Assembly: GCF_030440515.1 (NCBI RefSeq)
Contig: NZ_CP076543.1
Span: forward strand, 4,121,501-4,185,500
Direction of reading: 5' to 3'
From: Streptomyces xanthophaeus
Lineage (GTDB): Bacteria; Actinomycetota; Actinomycetes; Streptomycetales; Streptomycetaceae
DNA: 64,000 nucleotides
The notes beneath the pieces were generated by a model, which saw nothing but the letters and a program-made list of their open reading frames with translations, was not told where the DNA came from and made no database searches. Positions 1 to 8,831 of the stretch are shown here, piece after piece (the first letter of the stretch is position 1; the number at the start of each line of letters is the position of its first letter). The position numbers and the translations under genes are program-made.

Positions 1-1197
1 GTCGTCTCCGGCGCAGATCAGGTTGGCGTACCGGCTGAGGTAGCCCTCGGGCGGCAGCAGGAGCGTCGTCCCGGGCGCCACCATCACGTTCGTCTCCAGC
101 AGCCCCGGTACGTCCGAGGGGGCGGGTACGTCGACCGAGCGGACCGTGCCGTTCTCCGGCGGGTACAGGAAGCGGATCCCCACGGTGCGGGACTCGGCCG
201 GGGTCCACTCGGGGCGGACGCCGGCAGCCACTTCGGCGGCCAGTTCCCCGGGCTCCACACCGGTGGCGAGGCTGCCGAGGTAGGGGATGAGGTCGCCGCC
301 GAGGCGGGCGTTCACCTCGATGATCACCGGGCCGCGGGTGGTGAGCTTCACCTCGGTGTGCGTGATCCCGTAGCCGATGCCCAGCTCCCGGTGGGCGTCG
401 CGGAGGACGCCCAGCAGCTCCTCGTCGGCGAGCAGCGGGTCGGTGGCGCTGACCACGTGGCCGGTCTCCTCGAAGTAGGGCGCGAGGCCCACTTCCTTGT
501 GCGCGAGGAAGAGCGGGGTCCAGGCACCGTCGAAGACGACGCCGTCGATGCTGATCTCGGGGCCCATGACGCACTCCTCGACCAGCACCCCGCCCTCGTA
601 GTCGCTGTTCCCGCCGCGGCTGGCGGCGTCGGCGACCTCGAAGGCCGTACGGATCCCGTCGGGGCCGTCGACCCGTATGACGCCGATGCTCGCGCCCATG
701 CCGCGGGGCTTGAGGACGACCGGGTAGCCGAAGGAGTCGGCCGTGGCCAGGGCCGTCTCCGCGTCGGTCACGTAGGCGAAGTGCGGCTGGGGCAGTCCGG
801 CGGCGGTCAGCAGCTGCCGGGTGTTGTGCTTGTTGCGGCAGTTGTCGGCGCCGCGGGAGGTCAGCCCCGGCAGTCCGAGCCGCTCGGCTATCAGGGCGGT
901 GGTCACCACGAGCGTCTCGTCGTAGCTGAACACGCCGACCACGCGGTGCTCGGCGGCCACCGCCTCGGCGGCTTCCACCAGGCCTTCCGTGTCGGGTACC
1001 AGGCGTTCGCGGTCGAGCAGTTCCACCGTGGTGGAGCCCAGTACGTACTGCTCCTGCCAGGTGGGATCCGCGGCGTCCAGGATCCAGATCGGGCGGCGAC
1101 GGGCGGCGCCGGCGAGCAGGTACTCGCGGTAGGCGCGCTGTCCGCTGCCGACCAGGATCACCACGCCGTCGTCGGTCGGGCTGGTGTCATCAGTCAT
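1..1197 (-). CDS. ATP-grasp ligase A (partial, 3' end beyond window)
   Basis: The frame is open from an ATG at 1197 to the window edge (399 codons seen), so the C-terminus is missing. The product looks like an ATP-grasp carboxylate-amine ligase: an N-terminal fold beginning with VVILVGSGQRA, a central lysine in VVLKPRGMGAS, and a late ATP/Mg segment EVNARLGGDLIPYLG. It resembles ligase C at 16547-17797 in the same region along its length (compare NARLGGDMIPYLG), so the two are probably paralogues. Such enzymes activate a carboxylate as acyl phosphate and join it to an amine. It is last in the minus-strand series, 5 nt after the YbaK-like gene, with a GAGGTG ribosome site before the ATG. Substrates unknown. 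Confidence 0.85.
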   Translation of the reverse strand, partial: MTDDTSPTDDGVVILVGSGQRAYREYLLAGAARRRPIWILDAADPTWQEQYVLGSTTVELLDRERLVPDTEGLVEAAEAVAAEHRVVGVFSYDETLVVTTALIAERLGLPGLTSRGADNCRNKHNTRQLLTAAGLPQPHFAYVTDAETALATADSFGYPVVLKPRGMGASIGVIRVDGPDGIRTAFEVADAASRGGNSDYEGGVLVEECVMGPEISIDGVVFDGAWTPLFLAHKEVGLAPYFEETGHVVSATDPLLADEELLGVLRDAHRELGIGYGITHTEVKLTTRGPVIIEVNARLGGDLIPYLGSLATGVEPGELAAEVAAGVRPEWTPAESRTVGIRFLYPPENGTVRSVDVPAPSDVPGLLETNVMVAPGTTLLLPPEGYLSRYANLICAGDD

Positions 1198-1202
1198 CTT
1201 CG

Positions 1203-1706
1203 TCACCTCGCGGAGTGGGTCAGGACCCGGTCGCCGGCCGTCGCGATCGCCGCGAGCTGCGGCTGGGCGATGGCCAGGTAGTCGGGGGTGGACAGGGCCA
1301 CGGAGCGGTCCAGGCGGGCCGCGTTGAAATAGATCTCTTCGGTGAGGATCAGGCCCTCGTCGACGACGAGGTGCAGATCGGGGTGGAAGCTGAGCGGCAT
1401 CACCGTGCCGCAGACGCTGCCGGCCAGGCGCTCGGCGATCTCGGGCGTGGCGAACGCCGTCCGCCCGCCGCCGAACAGGGCGCCGACCGCCTCCAGGTCG
1501 ACCTGCCGGTCACCGGGGACCACCGCGAGCACGTACTTGCCGACCCGCTTGGTGATGCTCACGCGGACGACGATGCACTTGGCGGCCTGCTCCAGCGGGT
1601 GGCCGCGCAGCACGCTCGCCAGGTCCGTGCGGCCCTCGGCGGGGTGGTCGATCAGCCGGTAGCGGGCCTGGTGCCCGTCGAGGTGGTCGAGCAGCCTCTG
1701 GTACAT
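1203..1706 (-). CDS. YbaK/ProX-type aminoacyl-tRNA deacylase-like protein
   Basis: This encodes 167 aa spanning a YbaK/ProX/INS-type editing domain: a central conserved lysine in the KCIVV segment, glycine-containing GKYVLAVVPGDRQVDLE, and a GTVMPLSFHPD segment near the active pocket. Characterised members hydrolyse mischarged aminoacyl-tRNAs or related aminoacyl esters. Its ATG overlaps the stop codon of the preceding solute-binding-like gene (TGATG), so it is translationally coupled. Having an editing-type domain in the same series as a MetRS-like enzyme is suggestive: it might hydrolyse wrong aminoacyl esters made by that enzyme, but this is inference. The family is clear; the role in the pathway is not. 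Confidence 0.8.
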   Translation of the reverse strand: MYQRLLDHLDGHQARYRLIDHPAEGRTDLASVLRGHPLEQAAKCIVVRVSITKRVGKYVLAVVPGDRQVDLEAVGALFGGGRTAFATPEIAERLAGSVCGTVMPLSFHPDLHLVVDEGLILTEEIYFNAARLDRSVALSTPDYLAIAQPQLAAIATAGDRVLTHSAR

Positions 1707-3484
1707 CACAGTTCCTCGCCGACGTAGTGCCAGTCCTCGGGATTGATCAGCCCGAAGGGGTTGATCGGGGCCACGCCGCGGAGGTCCTTGGCGACCTCCA
1801 GGAGCCGGAAGGGGAAGTTGGGCATCCAGATGACCGGGACCTGCTGCGCGATGTAGTCCTGGTAGGCGTACAAGTCCTCCAGGTCGTCGCTGACCACGGT
1901 GCGGGCGATCAGCTCGTCCGCCTTCGGGTCGCTGTAGCTGCCGAAGTTCACCGAGGAGCCGGTCGAGTAGAGCGCCTCGCCGGTCGGGTAGAAGCCGGGT
2001 CCGTAACCCCAGCCGCCGTTCCAGTCGCTGAACTCCCACAGGCAGGGGCTGTCGGGGCCCGGGGTGCAGGTGGTGTCCTCCAGGACCAGGACGCTCGCCT
2101 CGACCTCGGTCAGCACGATCTCGATGCCGGCCTTCGCGGCGTCGGCGGCGAACGTGCGCATGACCGCGGTCAGGGTCTCGTGGCCCTGGGCGTAGCGCAT
2201 CGAGAACCGCAGCGGGGTGCCGGCGGGGATGCCCTCGCCCGCCTCCCCGGGGCCGGTGCCCTCGCGGACGCAGAGCGCCGGGGTGGTGCTGGTGTCCCAG
2301 CCGTTCTCCGTCAGGAAGGCGCGGGCCGCATCGACGTCGAAGGGGTACGGGTCCTCGTGCGCGGCGGGTGAGAGCAGCGGGCTGTCCGGCAGGGCCGGGA
2401 TGGGCCCGGTGGTCGGGTAGCCGTAGCCCTTGTAGACGTCGCGGATGGCGCCCCGGGAGTCGAGGCAGGACTGCAGTGCCTGACGGAAGTAGAGCTGCTT
2501 GAAGATCTTTCCGGAGACGGTGGGGTTGTTGAAGTTGATCGGGAAGTAATGGATTTTGTAAGTGAGCTGGGGGACGAGGTCGTAGTGCTCGCCGAGCGGG
2601 TTGGGACCGCCGGCCAGCAGGTCCTCGGCCGGCTCGGTGACCTCGTCGAAGGGCAGGAAGCCGATCTGCACGCCGTCCAGGGCCTCGGGGCCGCGGCGGA
2701 GCATCTCGTACTGCTCGGTGTCGGAGCCGGTGGGGATCAGGCGGAATTCGTCCAGGTAGGGCTTGTTGGGGCCGGAGTAGCTCTCGTTGGGCACGAGGAC
2801 GGCCTCGCCGGAGACTCCGTCGATCGTGTAACTGCTCAGCTTCCAGGGTCCGTTGACCACACTCCAGACGGGGCTGGTGTCCCAGCTCTTGCGCTCGTCG
2901 TTGCAGGCCCGCAGGTAGGCGTAGACCGCGGAGGCCTGGGCCGGGTCGTGGGTGGCGTCGGCCGGCCGGTCGTCGGCGGTGCGGTCCCAGGCCTTCGGCA
3001 GCGGGGTGATGGTGCTGAACTGGTTCATCAGCACCCAGTTGTGCGAGTAGGCGCGGTCGAAGGTGAAGCTGACCTTGTCCTCGGCGACCTTCTCGTAGCC
3101 GGTCAGGTTGTCCGGGAAGAAGCCCGGCGTGTACCCGCCGAAGCTGTCCTTCTCGGCCTCCAGGAGGTGCATCCACAGCATCACGTTGTCGGCGTTGACG
3201 CTCTCGCCGTTCGACCACGTGTAGGGCTTGACCGTAATCGTCGCCGTGCGGCCGTCCTCGCTCCACTCGGGGGGTTCGGCGAGGCTGCGCTCGTAGTCGA
3301 CCGTCGGCTGGCCGCCGGTGCCGTACCAGTACAGCGGCCGGTACATCAGCGTCTGGAATTCGTGCAGGTTGGCCACCCCGTAGTACTCGCCCGGGGTGAA
3401 GGGGAAGATGAAGACCGGGCTGAAGCCGCTGGTGCAGGCCCAGGTCACGCTGCCCCCGCGGAGCGGGGTGGTGGGCGGTGTCAT
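1706..3484 (-). CDS. family 5 solute-binding-like protein without signal peptide
   Basis: The 592 aa product matches the SBP family 5 (DppA/OppA-like) fold along its length: an early GGSVTWA strand, a WSNGESVNADNV-type segment, and a C-terminal PVIWMPNFPFR region. The start is secure: an ATG at 3484 overlapping the previous stop (ATGA), with a strong GGAGGAGG ribosome site, and an in-frame stop 10 codons upstream. The protein therefore begins right at the mature domain and has no signal peptide or lipobox. No ABC permease or ATPase gene lies nearby in the window. I infer a cytoplasmic binding or scaffold protein, or a decayed transporter part reused in the pathway. Confidence 0.85.
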   Translation of the reverse strand: MTPPTTPLRGGSVTWACTSGFSPVFIFPFTPGEYYGVANLHEFQTLMYRPLYWYGTGGQPTVDYERSLAEPPEWSEDGRTATITVKPYTWSNGESVNADNVMLWMHLLEAEKDSFGGYTPGFFPDNLTGYEKVAEDKVSFTFDRAYSHNWVLMNQFSTITPLPKAWDRTADDRPADATHDPAQASAVYAYLRACNDERKSWDTSPVWSVVNGPWKLSSYTIDGVSGEAVLVPNESYSGPNKPYLDEFRLIPTGSDTEQYEMLRRGPEALDGVQIGFLPFDEVTEPAEDLLAGGPNPLGEHYDLVPQLTYKIHYFPINFNNPTVSGKIFKQLYFRQALQSCLDSRGAIRDVYKGYGYPTTGPIPALPDSPLLSPAAHEDPYPFDVDAARAFLTENGWDTSTTPALCVREGTGPGEAGEGIPAGTPLRFSMRYAQGHETLTAVMRTFAADAAKAGIEIVLTEVEASVLVLEDTTCTPGPDSPCLWEFSDWNGGWGYGPGFYPTGEALYSTGSSVNFGSYSDPKADELIARTVVSDDLEDLYAYQDYIAQQVPVIWMPNFPFRLLEVAKDLRGVAPINPFGLINPEDWHYVGEEL

Positions 3485-3816
3485 GTCCTTACCTCCTCCA
3501 GTGCGGATTCACCGCTGTCCGAGTGGGCTCCGTAGCGCTCCCAGCGCTCGTTGAGCCGGATCCGTCCGTCGTCCAGGAATTCGGGGGTGCTCCAGCACCG
3601 TCCTGCGACCACCTCGCCGTCCGCGAGGACCATCGTGTAGGCGAATTCGAGGTTCCCGTCGGGCTCCACGCGCCCGTTCAGCGAGCCCCTGCGGACGGGG
3701 CCTCCGTCGAAGTCGGCCCAGAGCAGGTCGCCTTCCTGGCGGTAGTGGCCGACGGGGGCGTCCTCGCCCGCCGGGTAACCGGTGTTGCGGAAACTTCTGC
3801 CGTCGTAATCGATCAC
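3481..3816 (-). CDS. small beta-type protein of the family often labelled 'N-acetylglutamate synthase'
   Basis: The 111 aa protein contains the pattern seen in a widespread small family: IDYDGRSFRN at the N-terminus, a HYRQEGDLLWADFDGG strand pair, a CWSTPEFLDDGRIRLNE strand pair, and a WERY ending. Many database entries call it N-acetylglutamate synthase, a label I regard as unsupported; the pattern suggests a small beta-barrel. I chose the GTG at 3816, which overlaps the preceding stop as GTGA, over an ATG at 3843 that has no ribosome site and would extend into the neighbour. It sits inside the minus-strand biosynthetic series. Function unknown. Confidence 0.7.
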   Translation of the reverse strand: MIDYDGRSFRNTGYPAGEDAPVGHYRQEGDLLWADFDGGPVRRGSLNGRVEPDGNLEFAYTMVLADGEVVAGRCWSTPEFLDDGRIRLNERWERYGAHSDSGESALEEVRT

Positions 3817-4637
3817 GGGCGTCGTATCTCCTGAGTGATGCATTTGACCGCGCCACCGGCCTTCAGCAGTTCGGACATGTCCACGCCGTGCACCTCGAAG
3901 CCGCGTTCGCGCAGCTCACCGATCAGGTGCGTGGCGGTCTCCGTCACGACCACGTTCAGTCCGTCGCTCACCGCGTTCAGGCCGAAGGCATCGGCGTCCT
4001 CGCGGGTGGCGAGGATCGCGTCCGGATACAGCTGACGCAGCGCGTCCCGGCTCTCCTCGGAGAAGGCGGCGGGGTAGTACGCCACCAGGTCGTCGTCGAG
4101 GACGAACAGTGCGGTGTCCAGGTGGTAGAAGCGGGGGTCGGTCAGGGTCAGGCCGACCACCGGCAGGCCGAAGAACGCGCGGAGCTCCTCGTGCGCGCCC
4201 GGGTCGCTGCGGAATCCCGCGCCGGCCAGGATCCGCCGGCCGGCGGGGGCGAAGTCGCCCTCGCCCTCGTTGACGTACTGCGGGAGGTGGATGTCGGTGT
4301 AGCCGCGGGCCTCGAACCAGGCCCGGTGGGCGTCGGCCTCGGCCGCCCGCTCCTGGTGGCGGAACTTCGCGATCAGCACCTTGCCGTCGACCACGGTGGC
4401 GCCGTTGGCGGAGAACACCATGTCCGGCAGGCCCGGGACCGGGTCGATGTAGGAGACCTCGTGTCCGAACCCGAGGTAGAGGTCCCGGATCCGCTCCCAC
4501 TGGGCCAGCGCCAGGTCGGCGTCCATGGGCTTCTCGGGGTTCATCCACGGGTTGATCGCGTAGGTCACCTCGAAGTGGGTCGGCCGGCACATCAGGTAGT
4601 GCCGCCTGGTGGCCGTGCGCCGCGGGGTCTCAGCCAT
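3813..4637 (-). CDS. DDAH/arginine-deiminase-like guanidine hydrolase (copy 1)
   Basis: The 274 aa protein belongs to the amidinotransferase/dimethylargininase superfamily. Visible catalytic features are an acidic NEGEGD loop (about residues 123-128), a histidine in YHLDTAL (His172) and a nucleophilic cysteine near the C-terminus in GGAVKC (Cys266). Enzymes of this family hydrolyse guanidino groups of arginine or N-methylarginine to citrulline plus an amine, or move amidino groups. It is clearly homologous to copy 2 at 10880-11746. Its ATG overlaps the end of the preceding ATP-grasp gene by 8 nt. In a cluster with an arginine methyltransferase and a SznF homologue, a guanidine or citrulline-type substrate is likely, but the exact substrate is unknown. 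Confidence 0.85.
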   Translation of the reverse strand: MAETPRRTATRRHYLMCRPTHFEVTYAINPWMNPEKPMDADLALAQWERIRDLYLGFGHEVSYIDPVPGLPDMVFSANGATVVDGKVLIAKFRHQERAAEADAHRAWFEARGYTDIHLPQYVNEGEGDFAPAGRRILAGAGFRSDPGAHEELRAFFGLPVVGLTLTDPRFYHLDTALFVLDDDLVAYYPAAFSEESRDALRQLYPDAILATREDADAFGLNAVSDGLNVVVTETATHLIGELRERGFEVHGVDMSELLKAGGAVKCITQEIRRP

Positions 4638-5883
4638 GCTCCGGCCTCATCTCGGTGCGGATCCGGCCGGCCGCGACGTGCGCGGTGGTCAGCGCCTCCG
4701 TCAGGGAGGTGCCGGTGGCGCCGATGAAACCGAGGATGTTGTTGCCCGCCGGCGGGCGCTTGATGACGGTCCCCGGCGTGGCCGTGATCTTGAGGAAGAA
4801 CAGCGCGGGGTCCTCGGCGACCTCGGTCGGCACCTCGATGGACTCGACCGTTCCCGCCCCGCTGATCAGGCACATCGCGGCGGTGTGCACACCGGTCGGC
4901 GCGTAGTGGGAGACGTCGGGCCGGATGCCGCGCGCCACGTCCGCCACGCACCGGATGGGGTCGTGGCCGGCGCTGATGCGCGCCATGTGGTCGAGACCGC
5001 CGCCGCCGGGACGGATCGCTATCTCCAGGATGAAGGGCTTGCCCTGGTGGAACCTCACCTCGGCGTGCAGCACCGACCGGCGCAGACCCTGGGCGTGCGC
5101 CGCGTCCCGGACCACCTCGTGAACCGCTGCGATCTGCTCGGGGGTCAGGGAGCTCGGCGCGTGGTGGACGTCGTCGTCGAAGGTCCCGCTCTCGACGGTG
5201 ATCCGGTCCACGATGGAGCCGAGGTACACCTCTTCGTCCCAGGCCAGCGCCTCGATGAGGTGCTCGTGGCCGTCGAGGTAGCCCTCGACGATGATCCCGT
5301 TCGGGCCGAGGTCCAGTCCGTCGGCCTCCATCAGGGCCCAGGTCATGGTCTCGATGCCCGAGGTGGCGTCGGCGAAGCGGGCCCGCATCTCCTCGGGGTC
5401 GTCGACCTTGAACACGAAGTTGCTGGCGGCGCCCAGGGTGGGCTTGAGGATCAGCGGGTAGCCGAGCTCCTCACCGGCCGTCAGGGCGGCCTCGACGTCG
5501 GGGGCGTACCGGAATCCGGGGTGCGCCGCGCTGCCCCGCTCGTGGGCCTGGCGCATCAGCAGCTTGTTGCGGCTGGTCCGGGCGGCCTCGAAGCCGATGC
5601 TCGGCAGGCCGAGCGCCTCGGCGACGACCGCCACCGTGACGACCCCGGACTCCGAGAAGGTCAGGACCCCCTCGAACTCCTCCTCCGCGTGCCAGATCTT
5701 GGCGGCGGTGACGATGTCCTCGATCTGCTTGGAGCCGGCGATCCGGTAGCGCTCCGCGTCCCAGAAGTCCTCGGTGCCTATGCCGTTGAGTACGTGGACC
5801 TCGGCCCCGAGGGCTTCGATCTGCTGGTAGCGCGAGATGTAGTAAGTGGCGTTCTGGCTGGCCTCGATGGCGAGCAGCTTCAT
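4630..5883 (-). CDS. ATP-grasp ligase B
   Basis: The 417 aa product has ATP-grasp architecture: an N-terminal alpha/beta domain, a lysine in YPLILKPTLGAAS that would contact ATP, the hinge segment IIVEGYLDG, and a metal-binding segment FILEIAIRPGGGGLDHM. It is of the size of BacD/L-amino-acid-ligase-type enzymes, which form amide bonds through acyl phosphates. It differs from ligases A and C and is closer in layout to ligase D (GARPHGGG in place of AIRPGGGG). Its position between an MFS gene and the DDAH-like gene places it in the minus-strand biosynthetic series. Substrates cannot be predicted. Confidence 0.87.
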   Translation of the reverse strand: MKLLAIEASQNATYYISRYQQIEALGAEVHVLNGIGTEDFWDAERYRIAGSKQIEDIVTAAKIWHAEEEFEGVLTFSESGVVTVAVVAEALGLPSIGFEAARTSRNKLLMRQAHERGSAAHPGFRYAPDVEAALTAGEELGYPLILKPTLGAASNFVFKVDDPEEMRARFADATSGIETMTWALMEADGLDLGPNGIIVEGYLDGHEHLIEALAWDEEVYLGSIVDRITVESGTFDDDVHHAPSSLTPEQIAAVHEVVRDAAHAQGLRRSVLHAEVRFHQGKPFILEIAIRPGGGGLDHMARISAGHDPIRCVADVARGIRPDVSHYAPTGVHTAAMCLISGAGTVESIEVPTEVAEDPALFFLKITATPGTVIKRPPAGNNILGFIGATGTSLTEALTTAHVAAGRIRTEMRPEHG

Positions 5884-5897
5884 CTGTGCTTCTCCCC

Positions 5898-7196
5898 TCA
5901 GACCTTGGCCGGGACGGGCTCGGCGGCTTCGGTGACCTCGGCGGCCGGCTCGGACACGGTCTCGGCGGCGGCAGCGGCCTCGGCGGCGGCGACCTCACGG
6001 TCGTGCTTGCGGAGCGAGACGACGGTCAGGGTGGCGATGACCACGACCAGGGCGGAGAGGGCGTAGAAGCCGTTCTTCACGTTGGTGGAGTCGACCAGGA
6101 GCGAGATCAGGACGACGGCGGTGGTGCCGGCCGCGAGGCCGAAGGCGTTGGTGGCGCCGAAGACGAAGCCCGTCTTCTCCTCGGGCGCCGCGCTCATCAG
6201 GGCGGTACGGGCCGAGATGCGGGCCACGCAGAAGGCGATGGCGGCGAAGGGGATGACGGCCATCATGGCGTAGAGGTGGACGGACTCCAGGGACAGCAGC
6301 ACCGCGAAGGCGAGGTAGCCGATCAGGGCCGTCTTCAGCACGGTGGCCTTGGAGCTGATCTTCTTGAAGGCCCAGGCCGCGAACAGCGCACCGATGCCGA
6401 ACAGGGCGTCGACGATGCCGAGGTAGCCGGCGTTGGACTTGAAGCCCTCGATCACCAGGACCAGCATGATGCTGTTGCCGACGATGATGACGATGTTGCC
6501 GATGATGTAGAGCAGCGCGAGACGGGCCAGCGGTGCGCGGGATCCGGCCGCGGCGGCCTTGGCAGCGGCGGCGGCCTTGGCAGCGGCCTCCGGGGCGCTG
6601 GTGCCCTGGCCGGCCGGGCGGCGGCCGATGAAGAACAGCAGGGCGGCGGAGAGCAGGAACGTGATCGCGTTGAAGTAGAAGAGCGACGTGGTGCCGACCC
6701 AGACGATCACCCAGCCGCCGAGGGCCGCCGAGGCGAGCGTGCCGGCCTGGATGGCGATCTCGGCGTTGCCGTTGAACTGGGCGAGCCGGGACTCCGGGAT
6801 GCGCTCCTTGATCAGGGCGTTGCTGGCCGGGAAGAAGAGGGCCGCGGAGATCGACAGGATGAAGCTGGCGACGTAGCTGACGGTCGAGGGGTTACCGCCG
6901 AGGGCCAGCCAGACCGGCAGGCCGATCGCGGCGGCCGCGCTGGCCAGGTCGGAGATCATCGCCAGGGTGCGGCGGTCGAAGCGGTCGGCGAGCTTGCCGA
7001 AGAAGAGGGACAGCGCCACCTGCGGGATGGTGACGGCGATCATCAGCCAGCTGACCGCGAGCATGGTGTTGGCCTCGGTGAAGACCAGGTAGGAGGCGGC
7101 GGTGAGCTGGATGCCGTTGCCGAGGTTGGTGATGAAGGTGGCGGGGATGAGCAGTCGTTCTGCCCGATTGGGACGGGGCGGGGCGATCGTGGACAC
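5898..7196 (-). CDS. MFS transporter
   Basis: The 432 aa protein has about 12 hydrophobic helices and the MFS loop 2-3 motif GKLADRFDRRT. A long Ala/Lys-rich cytoplasmic loop lies in the middle (about residues 205-235), and there is an Ala/Glu/Pro-rich hydrophilic tail. The N-terminal half resembles the MFS_3/EntS-type exporters. It is 15 nt downstream of the MetRS-like gene and 14 nt upstream of ATP-grasp B, so it should be cotranscribed. The likely role is export of the product or an intermediate. Confidence 0.88.
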   Translation of the reverse strand: MSTIAPPRPNRAERLLIPATFITNLGNGIQLTAASYLVFTEANTMLAVSWLMIAVTIPQVALSLFFGKLADRFDRRTLAMISDLASAAAAIGLPVWLALGGNPSTVSYVASFILSISAALFFPASNALIKERIPESRLAQFNGNAEIAIQAGTLASAALGGWVIVWVGTTSLFYFNAITFLLSAALLFFIGRRPAGQGTSAPEAAAKAAAAAKAAAAGSRAPLARLALLYIIGNIVIIVGNSIMLVLVIEGFKSNAGYLGIVDALFGIGALFAAWAFKKISSKATVLKTALIGYLAFAVLLSLESVHLYAMMAVIPFAAIAFCVARISARTALMSAAPEEKTGFVFGATNAFGLAAGTTAVVLISLLVDSTNVKNGFYALSALVVVIATLTVVSLRKHDREVAAAEAAAAAETVSEPAAEVTEAAEPVPAKV

Positions 7197-7211
7197 AGTG
7201 CTCCTCGGAGG

Positions 7212-8831
7212 TCAGGCTCGGATGTCGGCCGGCTCGGCCACGGGCGCGAAGGCCCCGACCGCGGTCGACAGGAGGGGGAGTCGCAGCGGAGCGACGGGGT
7301 CGGCCGGGAAGGCGCCGGCCGGCAGGCTCAGGTCGGCGCCGGCCGCCTCGGCACGGGCCGCGAGGTCGACGAGCAGCGGAGCGGCGCACGCGGTCAGCGT
7401 CCGGACGGCGAGGACCAGGTCGCCGAGGTCGCTCGGGACGTCCGCCGCCACGCGGTCCGCCTGCTTCAGCAGCCGGTCGAGGTGGACGACGATCAGGTCC
7501 GCGGCCCGGTGGAGGCTGAAGCTCTCCAGCTCGTAGTGGGAGCGGAACCGCTCGACGACGATCCCCGCCTCCTGGGCACCGGTCCCGGAGACCGGCAGCA
7601 GCGCGTCCGCCGGAACGCCGGTGAGCAGCGCGTCCAGCCGGCCCGCGAGGTGGTTCCACGGATCGACCAGCCGGGAGCTCGACAGGCTGTCGAGCGCCTC
7701 ACGGCTGAAGTTCGTCCGGGAGTGCTCCGGCGCGGTGAGCGCCAGGTAGAAGCGCACCAGGTCACGCGGTACCTCGGCCACCAGATCGGCGGCCCACACC
7801 ACGTGGCCTTTGCTTGTGGAGAACTTCTGGTTCTCCAGTTCGTAGAACTCGTTCGACACGATGGCGTGCGGCTCGACGTACCGGTCGCCGTGCGCCATCA
7901 GCAGGGCCAGGTGCGTCATTCCCCAGAAGTAGACGTTGTCGAATCCGAGGAAGTACACGAGGTCGATGCCGTGCTCGGACAGCCAGTGCTCGTCGAAGCG
8001 GTCGGTGTGCTCACCGAGCTGCTCGGCCGCGTACCAGGTGCAGTACATCGAGGCGGCCATGCCCTCGGCCCAGGCGTTGAGGACCTGGCCCGGCGTCTCG
8101 GTGAACGGCGCCGGGATGCCCCACGCGGTCGGGTAGGTGATCGGGAAGTCCGGCAGCGGGCGGTCCAGCGCCTCCCGGACGAGCTGCGCGGTGTGCGGGC
8201 GCAGCACGTCCCGGTGGCGGACGTAGTAGTCGGCGAGCCGGTCGCGGTACTCCTCCATCGGCAGCACGAGGATCTGCGCCTCGCGGTGCGTGACCACGGC
8301 GTCCGGGTCGACGGTGGAGCGCGGACGCAGCAGTTCGTCGAAGTTGTTGGGGTGGCCGCAGGACTCGCAGAGTCCGCCGCGGCTCTCGACGAGGCACACC
8401 GGGCAGTCGCCGGCGACCAGGCCCTCCATCAGGTACTCGCCGGTGGCCTCGACGTACGGCAGCAGCACCGTCTTCAGCCGGAAGGCCCCCTCGCTGTGGA
8501 GGTCGGTGACGAAGTCGACGACGGTCTGGCGGTAGCCCTTGTCGAAGGGGGCGAAGCCGTCGACGGAGACGCCGGCCGCCTCCAGGGTGGCGCGGATCTG
8601 CGTGGCGGAGCGCAGGGCCAGCTCCTCCGGGGTCAGACCGGCGCGGGCGGCGCTGGCCACCACGTAGGTCTGGCTGTCGTCGGTACCGCTGGTGAAGATC
8701 ACCGGCCGGTCCGACGCCCGCAGGTAGCGTGCGTACACGTCGCCCGCCAGGTAGGGGCCCGCCAGGTGCCCGGTGTGCAGGTCCCCGTTCGGGGTCGGCG
8801 GCGGCGCGATGATGACCGTACGGCGTGTCAT
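7212..8831 (-). CDS. methionyl-tRNA-synthetase-like hydrazine synthetase subunit
   Basis: The 539 aa protein has a class I synthetase core of MetRS type: an HTGH signature in TPNGDLHTGH, a zinc-knuckle-like CPVC/CESC pair, WGIPAPF, and a degenerate KMSKS loop (QKFSTSKG). In known hydrazine-forming pathways (for example Spb40 in s56-p1 biosynthesis) a MetRS-like domain activates an amino acid and esterifies it to an N-hydroxylated lysine, and a cupin domain rearranges the ester to an N-N bond. There the two domains are fused; here the cupin is a separate gene whose stop overlaps this ATG (ATGA). Together with the adjacent N-monooxygenase this makes a hydrazine synthetase module. It is not the housekeeping MetRS. 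Confidence 0.87.
   Translation of the reverse strand: MTRRTVIIAPPPTPNGDLHTGHLAGPYLAGDVYARYLRASDRPVIFTSGTDDSQTYVVASAARAGLTPEELALRSATQIRATLEAAGVSVDGFAPFDKGYRQTVVDFVTDLHSEGAFRLKTVLLPYVEATGEYLMEGLVAGDCPVCLVESRGGLCESCGHPNNFDELLRPRSTVDPDAVVTHREAQILVLPMEEYRDRLADYYVRHRDVLRPHTAQLVREALDRPLPDFPITYPTAWGIPAPFTETPGQVLNAWAEGMAASMYCTWYAAEQLGEHTDRFDEHWLSEHGIDLVYFLGFDNVYFWGMTHLALLMAHGDRYVEPHAIVSNEFYELENQKFSTSKGHVVWAADLVAEVPRDLVRFYLALTAPEHSRTNFSREALDSLSSSRLVDPWNHLAGRLDALLTGVPADALLPVSGTGAQEAGIVVERFRSHYELESFSLHRAADLIVVHLDRLLKQADRVAADVPSDLGDLVLAVRTLTACAAPLLVDLAARAEAAGADLSLPAGAFPADPVAPLRLPLLSTAVGAFAPVAEPADIRA

Noticed and set aside
1203..3266. 687-codon frame joining the YbaK-like gene with upstream sequence
   Set aside because: Only the last 167 codons have family similarity; the rest is an Arg-rich shadow of the solute-binding-like gene.
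7212..8831. Housekeeping methionyl-tRNA synthetase
   Set aside because: Degenerate KMSKS loop, shortened C-terminus, and coupling to a cupin and N-hydroxylase point to hydrazine synthetase chemistry.
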